A DNA stretch of 5,206 nt from assembly GCA_030043335.1 (NCBI GenBank), contig JASHXX010000188.1:1-5206 (forward strand), in the 5' to 3' direction. The translations under genes were made by a program, and so were the position numbers. Position 1 is the stretch's first letter; every line of letters starts with the position of its first letter. The notes under the pieces were generated by a model, which saw only the letters and a program-made list of their open reading frames with translations, made no database searches and was not told where the DNA came from. Of this stretch, positions 1 through 5,206 are shown piece after piece. Source of the DNA: Xanthobacteraceae bacterium. GTDB taxonomy: Bacteria > Pseudomonadota > Alphaproteobacteria > Rhizobiales > Xanthobacteraceae.

Positions 1-153
1 CGCGTCGCTGTTGCCGATGCATTCGATCGCGATGCGCGCGATCGACGGCACCGTTTCGACCAGCCGGCTTTCGGTTTGGCCGTAGCGCCGATTCATGTTG
101 TTGGCGAGAAAAGAGCCCAGCGCGTCGGCCGTCAGCTCCGGAACGGTTATCAT
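1..153 (-). CDS. N-terminal part of a conserved protein, possibly HD-domain metal-dependent phosphohydrolase (cut by window edge)
   Basis: The first 51 codons of a leftward gene are open from ATG at 153 to the window edge, and the rest lies outside. The visible protein starts MITVPELTADALGSFL and ends with SIARIAIECIGNSDA. The start is supported by GGAGAG about 8 nt upstream; an in-frame GTG at 162 would overlap that ribosome binding site. From memory, a helical start with an 'IAIECIGNSDA' stretch resembles the region just before the first histidine motif of HD-domain metal-dependent phosphohydrolases in Bradyrhizobium and relatives. No HD residue is visible here, so the function is an inference. 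The gene follows the kinase gene at 265-816 on the same strand with a 111-bp gap, so co-transcription is possible. That gap (154-264) shows no convincing terminator and no further gene. Confidence 0.6.
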   Translation of the reverse strand, partial: MITVPELTADALGSFLANNMNRRYGQTESRLVETVPSIARIAIECIGNSDA

Positions 154-264
154 CGAGGTCACTCTCCATCAGCCCCCGGGCTTCGATGCCCAGCCGGACA
201 GCTTGTCAGCCGTCGATCTCGGTCGGATGACAGCGTTTTTGCCTCGACGCGGTCATGCGCGAGC

Positions 265-816
265 CTAGAGGCCGAACTTTTGCTTGATCAGCATCGCACA
301 TTCCAAGTCCGTGGCGCTGCCGGTATCGACTTCAAAATCATAGACCTTGCCCTTGTGGGCGCGCTGATATTGCCATCGCGCGAGACCGATCATGCGATCG
401 CCGCGCTGGCGCTCGCGAGCCTCGAGCACGTTTAGGGGAGCAAACACCCCGACCAGGAAAAGCTCGAACGCCGAGAGCAAGGTCCTGTATTCCGCCACCT
501 CGCCGTTGAGCATGACCTCATCGACGATCAGATTGTTTCCCTGCCCGGCCATCGCCGCAACGGCGTGCCGCATGCCGCGGAGGGCGCGCGGTGCAACCGG
601 CCCGGTTCGGATCATGACGAGCGGCTTGCCGTCCTCCTCGACAGTCTCGAAAATGATCCCGTCGGGATGGCCAAAACTGGCTTGCGGCAGCATATTGAGA
701 AACGCGTCCATCTCCACATCCAGGAATGGATCGGTCGTTATCGCTTGGAGGGCCTTCGCGATCGACCCTTTGCCGGCGCTGCCGACGCCGTTGAGAATGA
801 CGATACGAGCTGCCAT
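265..816 (-). CDS. Chloramphenicol phosphotransferase-like P-loop kinase
   Basis: A cytoplasmic protein of 183 aa, close to the roughly 178 aa of Streptomyces venezuelae chloramphenicol 3-O-phosphotransferase (CPT), which phosphorylates the drug with ATP. Family marks visible here: beta-strand plus Walker A (RIVILNGVGSAGKGSI, residues 4-19, Lys16); Asp37 in DVEMDAF, aligning with the proposed catalytic Asp37 of CPT; a Walker-B-like LIVDEV strand; the lid segment with RGDR and GLA; and the C-terminal YDFEVDT motif before the last helix. The start at 816 is chosen because GGAG lies 7 nt upstream (824-827); the upstream ATG at 882 would run into the divergent gene. The residue after the Walker A lysine is Gly, with Ser next, the reverse of CPT. 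Most chromosomal members have no proven link to chloramphenicol, so the true substrate is unknown. It is transcribed away from the molybdenum hydroxylase gene. Confidence 0.85.
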   Translation of the reverse strand: MAARIVILNGVGSAGKGSIAKALQAITTDPFLDVEMDAFLNMLPQASFGHPDGIIFETVEEDGKPLVMIRTGPVAPRALRGMRHAVAAMAGQGNNLIVDEVMLNGEVAEYRTLLSAFELFLVGVFAPLNVLEARERQRGDRMIGLARWQYQRAHKGKVYDFEVDTGSATDLECAMLIKQKFGL

Positions 817-855
817 GTCCGGTCTCCACGTGCGGATTATAACGGAGCAATTGCA
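817..855. promoter_or_regulatory. Compact divergent start region between the kinase and molybdenum hydroxylase genes
   Basis: Only 39 bp separate the two divergent start codons. Each gene has its own Shine-Dalgarno sequence here: GGAG at 844-847 for the rightward gene (8 nt from ATG 856) and GGAG read leftward at 827-824 (7 nt from ATG 816). These fix both starts. A perfect TATAAT lies on the minus strand at 841-836. It is a possible -10 box for the kinase with a very short leader, but no matching -35 is seen about 17 bp further up (around 859-864). Any rightward promoter must lie inside the kinase coding sequence. The spacing and SD sites are seen directly; promoter use is inferred. Confidence 0.4.
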
Positions 856-3153
856 ATGCCGCGGAAGTTTGGCTTCGGGCAATCGGTCACGCGCAAGGAA
901 GACGATCCGCTGCTACGCGGCCGCGGCCGCTATGTCGCCGATCTCGCGCCGCGCGGGACGCTGCATGCGGTGGTGGTACGCTCGCCGCACGCGCACGCGC
1001 GGTTTCGCCTCGATGCGCAGAAAGCGCGGACGATGCCCGGCGTGCGGCTCGTGCTCACCGGCGTCGAGACCGCCGAGCTCGGCCTGCTGCCGTGCCCGAT
1101 CGCGCTTCCGGACACCAAGCTCGACGTGCCGCCCTATCCGCTGCTGGCGCGCGAGGAGGTGCGTCACGTCGGCGACGCGGTCGCCTTCGTCGTCGCCGAC
1201 ACCCTCGAGCGCGCCAAGGACGCCGCCGAGGCACTGGCGATCGACTGGGAGGCGCAGCCGCACGTCGTCGGCATCCGCGAGGCCCTCAAGCCGGGCGCGC
1301 CGCTGGTGTGGCCGCAGCAGCGCGGCAACACCGCCTTCGATGTCGCCCTCGGCGACCGGGCGGCGACGGAGCGCGCCTTCGCGGCAGCGGCGAAAGTGGT
1401 GTCGCTCACGCTCGTCAATCAGCGCCTGGTTACCAACTATCTCGATACCCGCGGTGTCGTCGCCGAATATCACGCCGCGGACGGGCGCCTCACTCTGACC
1501 CTGTCGAGCCAAGGGCCGCACGTCATTCGCGACGTGCTCGCCGGGATTCTGAGCGTTCCCGCCGAGAAGCTGCGGGTGATCACGCCCGACGTCGGCGGCG
1601 GCTTCGGCACCAAGCTTTTTGCCTATCGCGAATATGCGCTCGCGGCCGTTGCGGCGCAGCGCCTGCGCGAAACCGTGACCTGGGTCGCGGACCGTTCCGA
1701 GCATTTCCTCGGCGACGCACAGGGCCGCGACAACCTCACGACGGCGCGGCTTGCGCTCGACGAGCGCCATCGCTTCCTTGCGCTCGAGGTCGACCTGGTC
1801 GCCGACATGGGCGCGTATCTGTCGATGTATGCGCCGTACATTCCCTATATCGGCGCCGGCATGTCGCCGGGCATCTACGACATCCCCGCCTGTCACGTGC
1901 GTGTGCGCGCCGTCTATACCCACACGGTTCCGGTCGACGCCTATCGCGGCGCCGGCCGGCCGGAAGCGGCCTATGTGATCGAGCGGCTGGTCGACGCCGC
2001 GGCGCGCGAGCTTGGGATTGCGCCGGACGCGCTGCGGCGGCGCAACTTCATCAAGCCGAGCGCGATGCCGTACCAGACCGCGACCGGCAAGAGCTACGAT
2101 TCCGGCGATTTCGCCGCGCATCTGCAGCGCGCGCAGGACGTCGCCGATTGGGACGGTTTCCGCAGGCGGCTCGCGCAATCGAAGAAGGCGGGCCGGCTGC
2201 GCGGGATCGGTGTCGCGACCTATATCGAGGCCTGCGGCAACAACGGGCCGGAGACTGCGAGCATCCAACTTGAACGCGATGGCTCGGTCACGGTGTTGAT
2301 CGGCTCGCAATCGACCGGGCAGGGCCATGCTACTGCCTATGCGCAACTGGTCGCCGATCATCTCGGCATAGCGGCCGAGCGCGTCACGGTGGTGCAGGGC
2401 GACACCGATCGGATCGCGACCGGCGTTGGCACCGGCGGCTCGAGCTCGATTACCTGTGGCGGCGCTTCGCTCGACGTCGCGGCAAAGAAGCTCGCGGAGA
2501 ATTTGAAAGCGCTCGCCGGCGAGGCGCTCGAGGCCGGCGCTGGCGATCTCGAAATCGCAGACGGCGCCGCGCGCATCGCCGGAACCGACCGTACCATCTC
2601 GTTTGCCGCCCTGGCGCAGCGGCCCGACGCCGGCGAGCGGCTCAGCGCCGCCGATGCGTTCGGGCCGCCGCAGGCGACCTTTCCCAACGGCACGCACATC
2701 GCCGAGGTCGAGATCGATCCGGCAACCGGCGAGACGCGGATCGCGAATTACGTCGTGGTCGACGATTTCGGCGCGACGCTCAATCCGCTGCTGCTCGCCG
2801 GCCAGGTCCATGGCGGCACGGCGCAGGGGATCGGCCAGGCGCTGATGGAGCGCACCGTCTACGATTCGGATTCCGGCCAGCTTACGACCGCGAGCCTGAT
2901 GGATTATGCCCTGCCGCGGGCAGACGACGTTCCCCCGATCGCCTTCGAGACGCACAATGTGCGCTGTGCGAACAATCCGTTGGGCGTGAAAGGGGCAGGG
3001 GAGGCCGGCGCCATCGGTTCCTGCCCGGCGGTGATGAATGCGATCATCGATGCGCTCTGGCGCGCGCTGCGGATCGCCCATCTCGATATGCCGGCGACGC
3101 CCGAGCGGGTATGGAACGCAATCGAGGAGGCCCGGCGGTTGCATACGCTGTGA
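856..3153 (+). CDS. Molybdenum hydroxylase large subunit, form II CoxL-like (xanthine dehydrogenase family, molybdopterin-binding subunit)
   Basis: A protein of 765 aa, near the usual 750-800 aa for this subunit, which holds the molybdopterin cytosine dinucleotide cofactor and hydroxylates a substrate with water as oxygen donor. Visible in order: the N-terminal FGFGQSVTRKEDDPLLRGRGRYVAD segment (residues about 4-28), SSQGPH (217-222), GGGFGTK (247-253), AYRGAGRPE (362-370), QSTGQGHAT (485-493), GTGGSSS (525-531) and GVKGAGEAG (710-718), whose Glu716 matches the catalytic glutamate of the family. AYRGAGR is the form II signature. True CO dehydrogenase (form I) has AYRCSFR with a copper-binding Cys, which here is Gly365, so CO is unlikely to be the main substrate. 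The start is ATG 856 with GGAG 8 nt upstream; the longer open frame from 565 only runs antisense through the kinase gene. There is no signal peptide and no fused [2Fe-2S], FAD or heme domain. The small and medium partner subunits are not in the window. Two cytochrome c genes follow on the same strand. Confidence 0.92.
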   Translation: MPRKFGFGQSVTRKEDDPLLRGRGRYVADLAPRGTLHAVVVRSPHAHARFRLDAQKARTMPGVRLVLTGVETAELGLLPCPIALPDTKLDVPPYPLLAREEVRHVGDAVAFVVADTLERAKDAAEALAIDWEAQPHVVGIREALKPGAPLVWPQQRGNTAFDVALGDRAATERAFAAAAKVVSLTLVNQRLVTNYLDTRGVVAEYHAADGRLTLTLSSQGPHVIRDVLAGILSVPAEKLRVITPDVGGGFGTKLFAYREYALAAVAAQRLRETVTWVADRSEHFLGDAQGRDNLTTARLALDERHRFLALEVDLVADMGAYLSMYAPYIPYIGAGMSPGIYDIPACHVRVRAVYTHTVPVDAYRGAGRPEAAYVIERLVDAAARELGIAPDALRRRNFIKPSAMPYQTATGKSYDSGDFAAHLQRAQDVADWDGFRRRLAQSKKAGRLRGIGVATYIEACGNNGPETASIQLERDGSVTVLIGSQSTGQGHATAYAQLVADHLGIAAERVTVVQGDTDRIATGVGTGGSSSITCGGASLDVAAKKLAENLKALAGEALEAGAGDLEIADGAARIAGTDRTISFAALAQRPDAGERLSAADAFGPPQATFPNGTHIAEVEIDPATGETRIANYVVVDDFGATLNPLLLAGQVHGGTAQGIGQALMERTVYDSDSGQLTTASLMDYALPRADDVPPIAFETHNVRCANNPLGVKGAGEAGAIGSCPAVMNAIIDALWRALRIAHLDMPATPERVWNAIEEARRLHTL

Positions 3154-3165
3154 GGGCTGCGGCAA

Positions 3166-3192
3166 CACGGCTTCGTTATTTTTCCCGCCGTG
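3166..3192. repeat. 6-bp inverted repeat in the gap after the molybdenum hydroxylase gene
   Basis: CACGGC (3166-3171) and GCCGTG (3187-3192) are perfect complements around a 15-nt loop that contains a T-rich stretch. It sits 12 bp after the upstream stop codon. The large loop and the lack of a T tract after the right arm make it a poor intrinsic terminator. It could weaken read-through or be chance. Confidence 0.3.
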
Positions 3193-3207
3193 GGTTTGCC
3201 GATAAAA

Positions 3208-3225
3208 GGGCTGCGTTCGCAGTCC
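3208..3225 (+). other. Short GC-rich hairpin in the leader of the cytochrome c556 gene
   Basis: GGGCTGC (3208-3214) and GCAGTCC (3219-3225) form a 7-bp stem with one G-T pair and a GTTC loop. It lies 28 bp before the cytochrome start and 12 bp before its GAGGGAGA ribosome binding site. No T tract follows, so it does not look like a terminator. An RNA-processing or stabilising hairpin between genes of one transcript is possible but inferred. Confidence 0.35.
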
Positions 3226-3253
3226 GCGAGGTGCTTCGAGGGAGAAACGTCAC

Positions 3254-3694
3254 ATGATCCGCACCATGTTCACCATCGCCGCCATTGCGCTTGGCGCGAG
3301 CATTGCGGTCGCCGACCAGGACCCGGTTGCCGCGCGCCGCGCGCTGATGAAGGCGAACGGCGATGAGGCCAAGATAGGCGTTGCCATGATGAAAGGCGAA
3401 ACGCCATTCGACCTCGCCAAGGCGCAGAAGATGTTCGCGACGTTCGAAGATGCGGCGCAGAAGATGCCGGCGCTGTTTCCCGAGACCTCGAAGACCGGCG
3501 GCGACACCGCGGCGCGGCTCGAGATCTGGCAGAACATGGACGATTTCAGAGCGCGCTTTGATAAGTTTGCCGTCGATGCCGAGGCGGCCAAGGTCAGCGT
3601 CAAGGATCTCGATTCCTTCAAAGCCGCGTTCAACGCGATCGGCAAGAACGATTGCGGCGGCTGCCATGAGAAATATCGCGTCAAGAAGAGCTAG
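3254..3694 (+). CDS. Exported cytochrome c556/c' family protein
   Basis: A protein of 146 aa that fits the four-helix-bundle cytochrome c'/c556 family (Cytochrom_C_2). Residues 1-20 form a Sec signal peptide (Arg3, then a hydrophobic run, cleavage likely after AVA before DQD), so the mature protein of about 126 aa is periplasmic. The single heme site CGGCH (134-138) is followed by EKYR near the C-terminus, as usual for this family. Near the mature N-terminus RRALMKANG places Met32 where c556-type proteins have the sixth heme ligand, favouring a low-spin electron carrier over a gas-binding five-coordinate c'. The middle (KGETPFD, MPALFPETSKTGGDTAA) resembles Rhodopseudomonas palustris c556 as recalled. 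The start at 3254 has GAGGGAGA at 3238-3245. It lies 100 bp after the molybdenum hydroxylase gene and 44 bp before the diheme cytochrome gene, so it may link the two electrically. Confidence 0.9.
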   Translation: MIRTMFTIAAIALGASIAVADQDPVAARRALMKANGDEAKIGVAMMKGETPFDLAKAQKMFATFEDAAQKMPALFPETSKTGGDTAARLEIWQNMDDFRARFDKFAVDAEAAKVSVKDLDSFKAAFNAIGKNDCGGCHEKYRVKKS

Positions 3695-3738
3695 CCGCGC
3701 CGACGACGGCCGGCGGCGGTGCGTTGGCAGGCGCCGAC

Positions 3739-4698
3739 ATGAGGAAATGGCTCGGCCGGCTCGCAGTTATTGCGGCCGGCGCCGCTATTGTCGGTCTCGC
3801 CGGGTTTTGGTTCGTGACCTTGCCCGCCGTGGTGACGAGCTCCGCATTGCCGCCGCACACGCCCAACCTCGCGAACGGGCAGACGATGTTCAATATCGGC
3901 GGCTGTGCATCCTGCCACGCCGCCCCGAACAGCGATCCCGACAAAGTCGACCGCACCCGGCTCGGCGGCGGACTGGCGCTGCGCTCGCCGTTCGGCATCT
4001 TTTATGTGCCGAATATTTCGCCCGATCCCAAGGACGGCATCGGCAAATGGAGCGAAGCGAATTTCGTCACGGCGCTGTGGAAGGGGACCTCGCCGCGCGG
4101 CAACCATCTGTTCCCGGCGTTTCCCTACGGCTCCTACCAGCACATGGAACTCGACGATTTGCGGGATCTCTTCGCCTACATCAAGACTCTGCCGCCGGTC
4201 GAAGGCCGGGTGCGCCGCCACGACCTGTCGTTTCCGTTCAATCTGCGCCGACTGGTCGGCGGCTGGAAGCTTTTGTTCCTCCACGGCGGGCCGTTTGCAG
4301 AAAACCCGTCGAAATCACCGCAATGGAATCGCGGCGCCTATCTCGTCAACGGCCCCGGGCACTGCGCCGAATGCCACAGCCCGCGCAACGTCCTCGGCGG
4401 CATCATCGAGAGCGAGCGTTTCGCCGGCGGCCCGACGCCGGACGGCGAAGGCTGGGTGCCGAACATCACGCCGGCGGGGCTGCAGCACTGGTCGAAGGAA
4501 GATATCGCCTGGTCGGAGAAGGAGATCGCGAGCTTTCTCGAGGATGGCATCAACCCGGCCGGCGATTTCGCCGGCGGCGCCATGGTCGAGGTCATCCGCA
4601 ACACTAGCTCGCTCAGCGCCGCCGACCGCGCGGCGATCGCCGCCTACATCGTCACGTTGCCGCCGCGGCAGGGCCCCAAGCCGCCGCCGAAGAAGTGA
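3739..4698 (+). CDS. Membrane-anchored diheme cytochrome c
   Basis: A protein of 319 aa. Residues 1-4 (MRKW) and Arg7 precede a hydrophobic segment of about 25 residues (to roughly 32), which acts as an uncleaved anchor or signal peptide and places the rest in the periplasm. Two cytochrome c domains follow: heme 1 at CASCH (56-60) and heme 2 at CAECH (209-213). Likely axial methionines are Met136 (in YGSYQHMELDD) and Met282 (in GGAMVEV). The repeated VPNI motif followed by S or T marks each domain. The domain type resembles cytochrome subunits of membrane dehydrogenases (gluconate or alcohol dehydrogenase), which pass electrons from a dehydrogenase to quinone or an oxidase; those often have three hemes, this has two. 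ATG 3739 is preferred over TTG 3724 because it directly opens the positively charged start of the anchor and GGCAGG lies about 6 nt upstream, although both ribosome sites are weak. A 7-residue tandem repeat lies at 251-264. The stop is 9 bp from that of the convergent next gene. Confidence 0.9.
   Translation: MRKWLGRLAVIAAGAAIVGLAGFWFVTLPAVVTSSALPPHTPNLANGQTMFNIGGCASCHAAPNSDPDKVDRTRLGGGLALRSPFGIFYVPNISPDPKDGIGKWSEANFVTALWKGTSPRGNHLFPAFPYGSYQHMELDDLRDLFAYIKTLPPVEGRVRRHDLSFPFNLRRLVGGWKLLFLHGGPFAENPSKSPQWNRGAYLVNGPGHCAECHSPRNVLGGIIESERFAGGPTPDGEGWVPNITPAGLQHWSKEDIAWSEKEIASFLEDGINPAGDFAGGAMVEVIRNTSSLSAADRAAIAAYIVTLPPRQGPKPPPKK
4489..4530 (+). repeat. In-frame 21-bp imperfect tandem repeat within the diheme cytochrome gene
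   Basis: Two adjacent 21-bp units (4489-4509 and 4510-4530) match at 16 of 21 positions. They encode WSKEDIA and WSEKEIA, residues 251-264, in the second heme domain after the VPNITP motif. The differences between the units suggest an old duplication, or chance similarity in an acidic helix. Confidence 0.6.
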
Positions 4699-4707
4699 AA
4701 AACGCCG

Positions 4708-4953
4708 CTACGAGCCGCCGAACGCCTTGAAGGTGATGATCGTGCGCGTGTCCTGCACGCCGGGGACGGTCTGTACCTTCTCGGCGATGAAATGGCCGAT
4801 GTCGGTCGACGGCTCGACGTAGAATTTCACCAGCAGATCGAAGTCGCCGGCGGTCGAATAGATTTCCGAGGCGATCTCGGCGTCGGCGAGCCTGTTGGCC
4901 ACTTCGTAGGACTTGCCGAGCTGGCACTTGATCTGCACGAAGAAGGGGACCAT
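4708..4953 (-). CDS. Stand-alone Lrp/AsnC ligand-binding (RAM) domain protein
   Basis: A protein of 81 aa that matches only the C-terminal alpha/beta sandwich of Lrp/AsnC regulators (AsnC_trans_reg), about half the usual 150 aa. The pattern is strand (PFFVQIKC, 3-10), helix (YEVANRLAD, 16-24), strand (EIYSTAG, 30-36), GDFDLLVKFYV (36-46), helix (TDIGHFIAEKVQ, 50-61), then PGVQDTRTIITF (64-75). Gly36-Asp37 before the central strand and the PGV-T-T end are typical of the domain. There is no helix-turn-helix, and the upstream 190 bp holds repeats rather than coding sequence, so it is not a cut-off regulator in this window. Known members form oligomers that bind amino acids or related small molecules, or bind full-length Lrp proteins. 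The start ATG 4953 has GGAG about 7 nt upstream. It converges on the diheme cytochrome gene; a role in that module is not shown. Confidence 0.88.
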   Translation of the reverse strand: MVPFFVQIKCQLGKSYEVANRLADAEIASEIYSTAGDFDLLVKFYVEPSTDIGHFIAEKVQTVPGVQDTRTIITFKAFGGS

Positions 4954-4988
4954 GGGCGGCTCCGTCGGACAACGAGGCCCTACACTAG

Positions 4989-5035
4989 AGCATGATCCGG
5001 AAAAGTGGGAGCCGATTTTCCGAATAGATCATGCT
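4989..5035. repeat. Palindromic intergenic repeat, Bradyrhizobium/Rhodopseudomonas type
   Basis: The left arm AGCATGATC (4989-4997) pairs perfectly with GATCATGCT (5027-5035). Directly inside, CGGAAAA (4998-5004) pairs with TTTTCCG (5016-5022). The loop is 11 nt and AATA (5023-5026) is an unpaired bulge, giving 16 bp of stem. The sequence resembles the AGAGCATGATCCGGAAAAG palindromes that are scattered in many copies between genes in Bradyrhizobium and related genomes, as recalled. It lies in the gap between two divergent genes. Confidence 0.8.
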
Positions 5036-5046
5036 TCGCGGAGAAT

Positions 5047-5081
5047 TAGAGCGCTCTTCAATAACAAGCGATCGCGCTCTA
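5047..5081. repeat. Second hairpin next to the palindromic repeat
   Basis: TAGAGCGC (5047-5054) pairs perfectly with GCGCTCTA (5074-5081) around a 19-nt loop. The left arm overlaps a 10-bp self-complementary AGAGCGCTCT (5048-5057). CGATCGCGCT occurs twice (5069-5078 and 5082-5091). It begins 11 bp after the first palindrome and may be the second half of a composite element. The rest of the gap (5092-5142) shows no clear riboswitch or terminator. Confidence 0.5.
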
Positions 5082-5142
5082 CGATCGCGCTGCCGGCTGC
5101 AAGGGCCAGAGCGGTCGTAGTATCCTAAAACGGCGATTGAAA

Positions 5143-5206
5143 ATGCGTGCACCGCTTGACCTGCGCCTCTACGCCATCGTCGATCCGCAGCGCGCCGGCG
5201 GGCACG
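5143..5206 (+). CDS. thiE: N-terminal fragment, probable thiamine-phosphate synthase (cut by window edge)
   Basis: Twenty-one codons are visible before the window ends, reading MRAPLDLRLYAIVDPQRAGGH. A start followed by LRLYAIVDP fits the first beta-strand of the TIM-barrel enzyme ThiE, which joins the pyrimidine and thiazole parts of thiamine to give thiamine phosphate; this match is from memory on a very short stretch. No strong ribosome binding site precedes the ATG; GGCGATTGAAA is the only purine-rich stretch. The upstream gap holds palindromic repeats and no recognisable TPP riboswitch core. Other TIM-barrel proteins with a similar first strand are possible. Confidence 0.55.
   Translation, partial: MRAPLDLRLYAIVDPQRAGGH

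Noticed and set aside
24..44. Perfect 8-bp inverted repeat CGATCGCG/CGCGATCG
   Set aside because: It lies inside the coding sequence for RIAIE-type codons, where GCGATC-like strings recur by codon choice.
838..843. TATAAC as a rightward -10 box
   Set aside because: Transcription would begin after the GGAG at 844-847, leaving the ribosome binding site outside the message.
565..855. Upstream extension of the molybdenum hydroxylase reading frame
   Set aside because: It runs antisense through the kinase gene and codes no family sequence. ATG 856 has a good ribosome binding site and starts right before the conserved N-terminal motif.
817..882. Longer N-terminus for the kinase, starting at 882
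   Set aside because: The extra 22 residues are unlike the family, would overlap the divergent gene start, and the ATG at 816 has its own GGAG and matches the known CPT start.
913..3168. Minus-strand open frame of 751 codons opposite the molybdenum hydroxylase gene
   Set aside because: It is rich in Arg, Gly and Asp with no recognisable domain, and lies opposite a gene with all family motifs. Long antisense frames arise from high-GC codon bias.
3724..3738. TTG start for the diheme cytochrome
   Set aside because: It adds only MAGAD before the charged start of the anchor segment and has no better ribosome binding site than ATG 3739.
3697..3738. 8-bp direct repeat GCGCCGAC flanking the gap between the two cytochrome genes
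   Set aside because: It is short and made of common GC-rich words, with no further structure tied to it.
5092..5142. Possible TPP riboswitch before the thiE-like gene
   Set aside because: No CTGAGA-type core or matching stems are visible, and the space after the palindromes is too short for a complete riboswitch.

Overview
The window looks like chromosomal DNA from a high-GC alphaproteobacterium, most likely of the Bradyrhizobium/Rhodopseudomonas group (Hyphomicrobiales). The pointers are the strong G/C third-position bias, the c556-type and diheme cytochromes of a kind common in that group, and a palindrome starting AGAGCATGATCCGGAAAAG that resembles the dispersed intergenic repeats of those genomes. 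This placement comes from recalled family knowledge, not from a search.

Layout, left to right. Two genes read leftward: the 5' end of a gene cut by the window edge (1-153, possibly an HD-domain phosphohydrolase) and a chloramphenicol-phosphotransferase-like P-loop kinase (265-816). Only 39 bp separate the kinase start from the rightward set. That set is a molybdenum hydroxylase large subunit of the form II CoxL/xanthine dehydrogenase family (856-3153), a small exported c556/c'-type cytochrome (3254-3694) and a membrane-anchored diheme cytochrome c (3739-4698). A leftward gene for a stand-alone Lrp/AsnC ligand-binding (RAM) domain (4708-4953) converges on this set with only 9 bp between the stop codons. 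The last gap (4954-5142) carries a composite palindromic repeat with two hairpins. It is followed by the first 21 codons of a rightward gene that looks like thiE (thiamine-phosphate synthase).

The central three genes probably form a redox module: the molybdenum protein would oxidise an unknown substrate (aldehyde, N-heterocycle or similar), and the two cytochromes c would carry electrons in the periplasm or at the membrane. The [2Fe-2S] and FAD subunits that normally sit beside such a large subunit are absent from the window, and the large subunit has no export signal. The electron path from molybdenum to the cytochromes is therefore unexplained by what is here. This module is the most interesting part of the window. 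The rest is ordinary chromosomal sequence with a few local oddities: a shifted Walker A serine in the kinase, a 7-residue tandem duplication in the diheme cytochrome, and the composite palindrome. No tRNA, rRNA, CRISPR array, transposase or integrase was seen.
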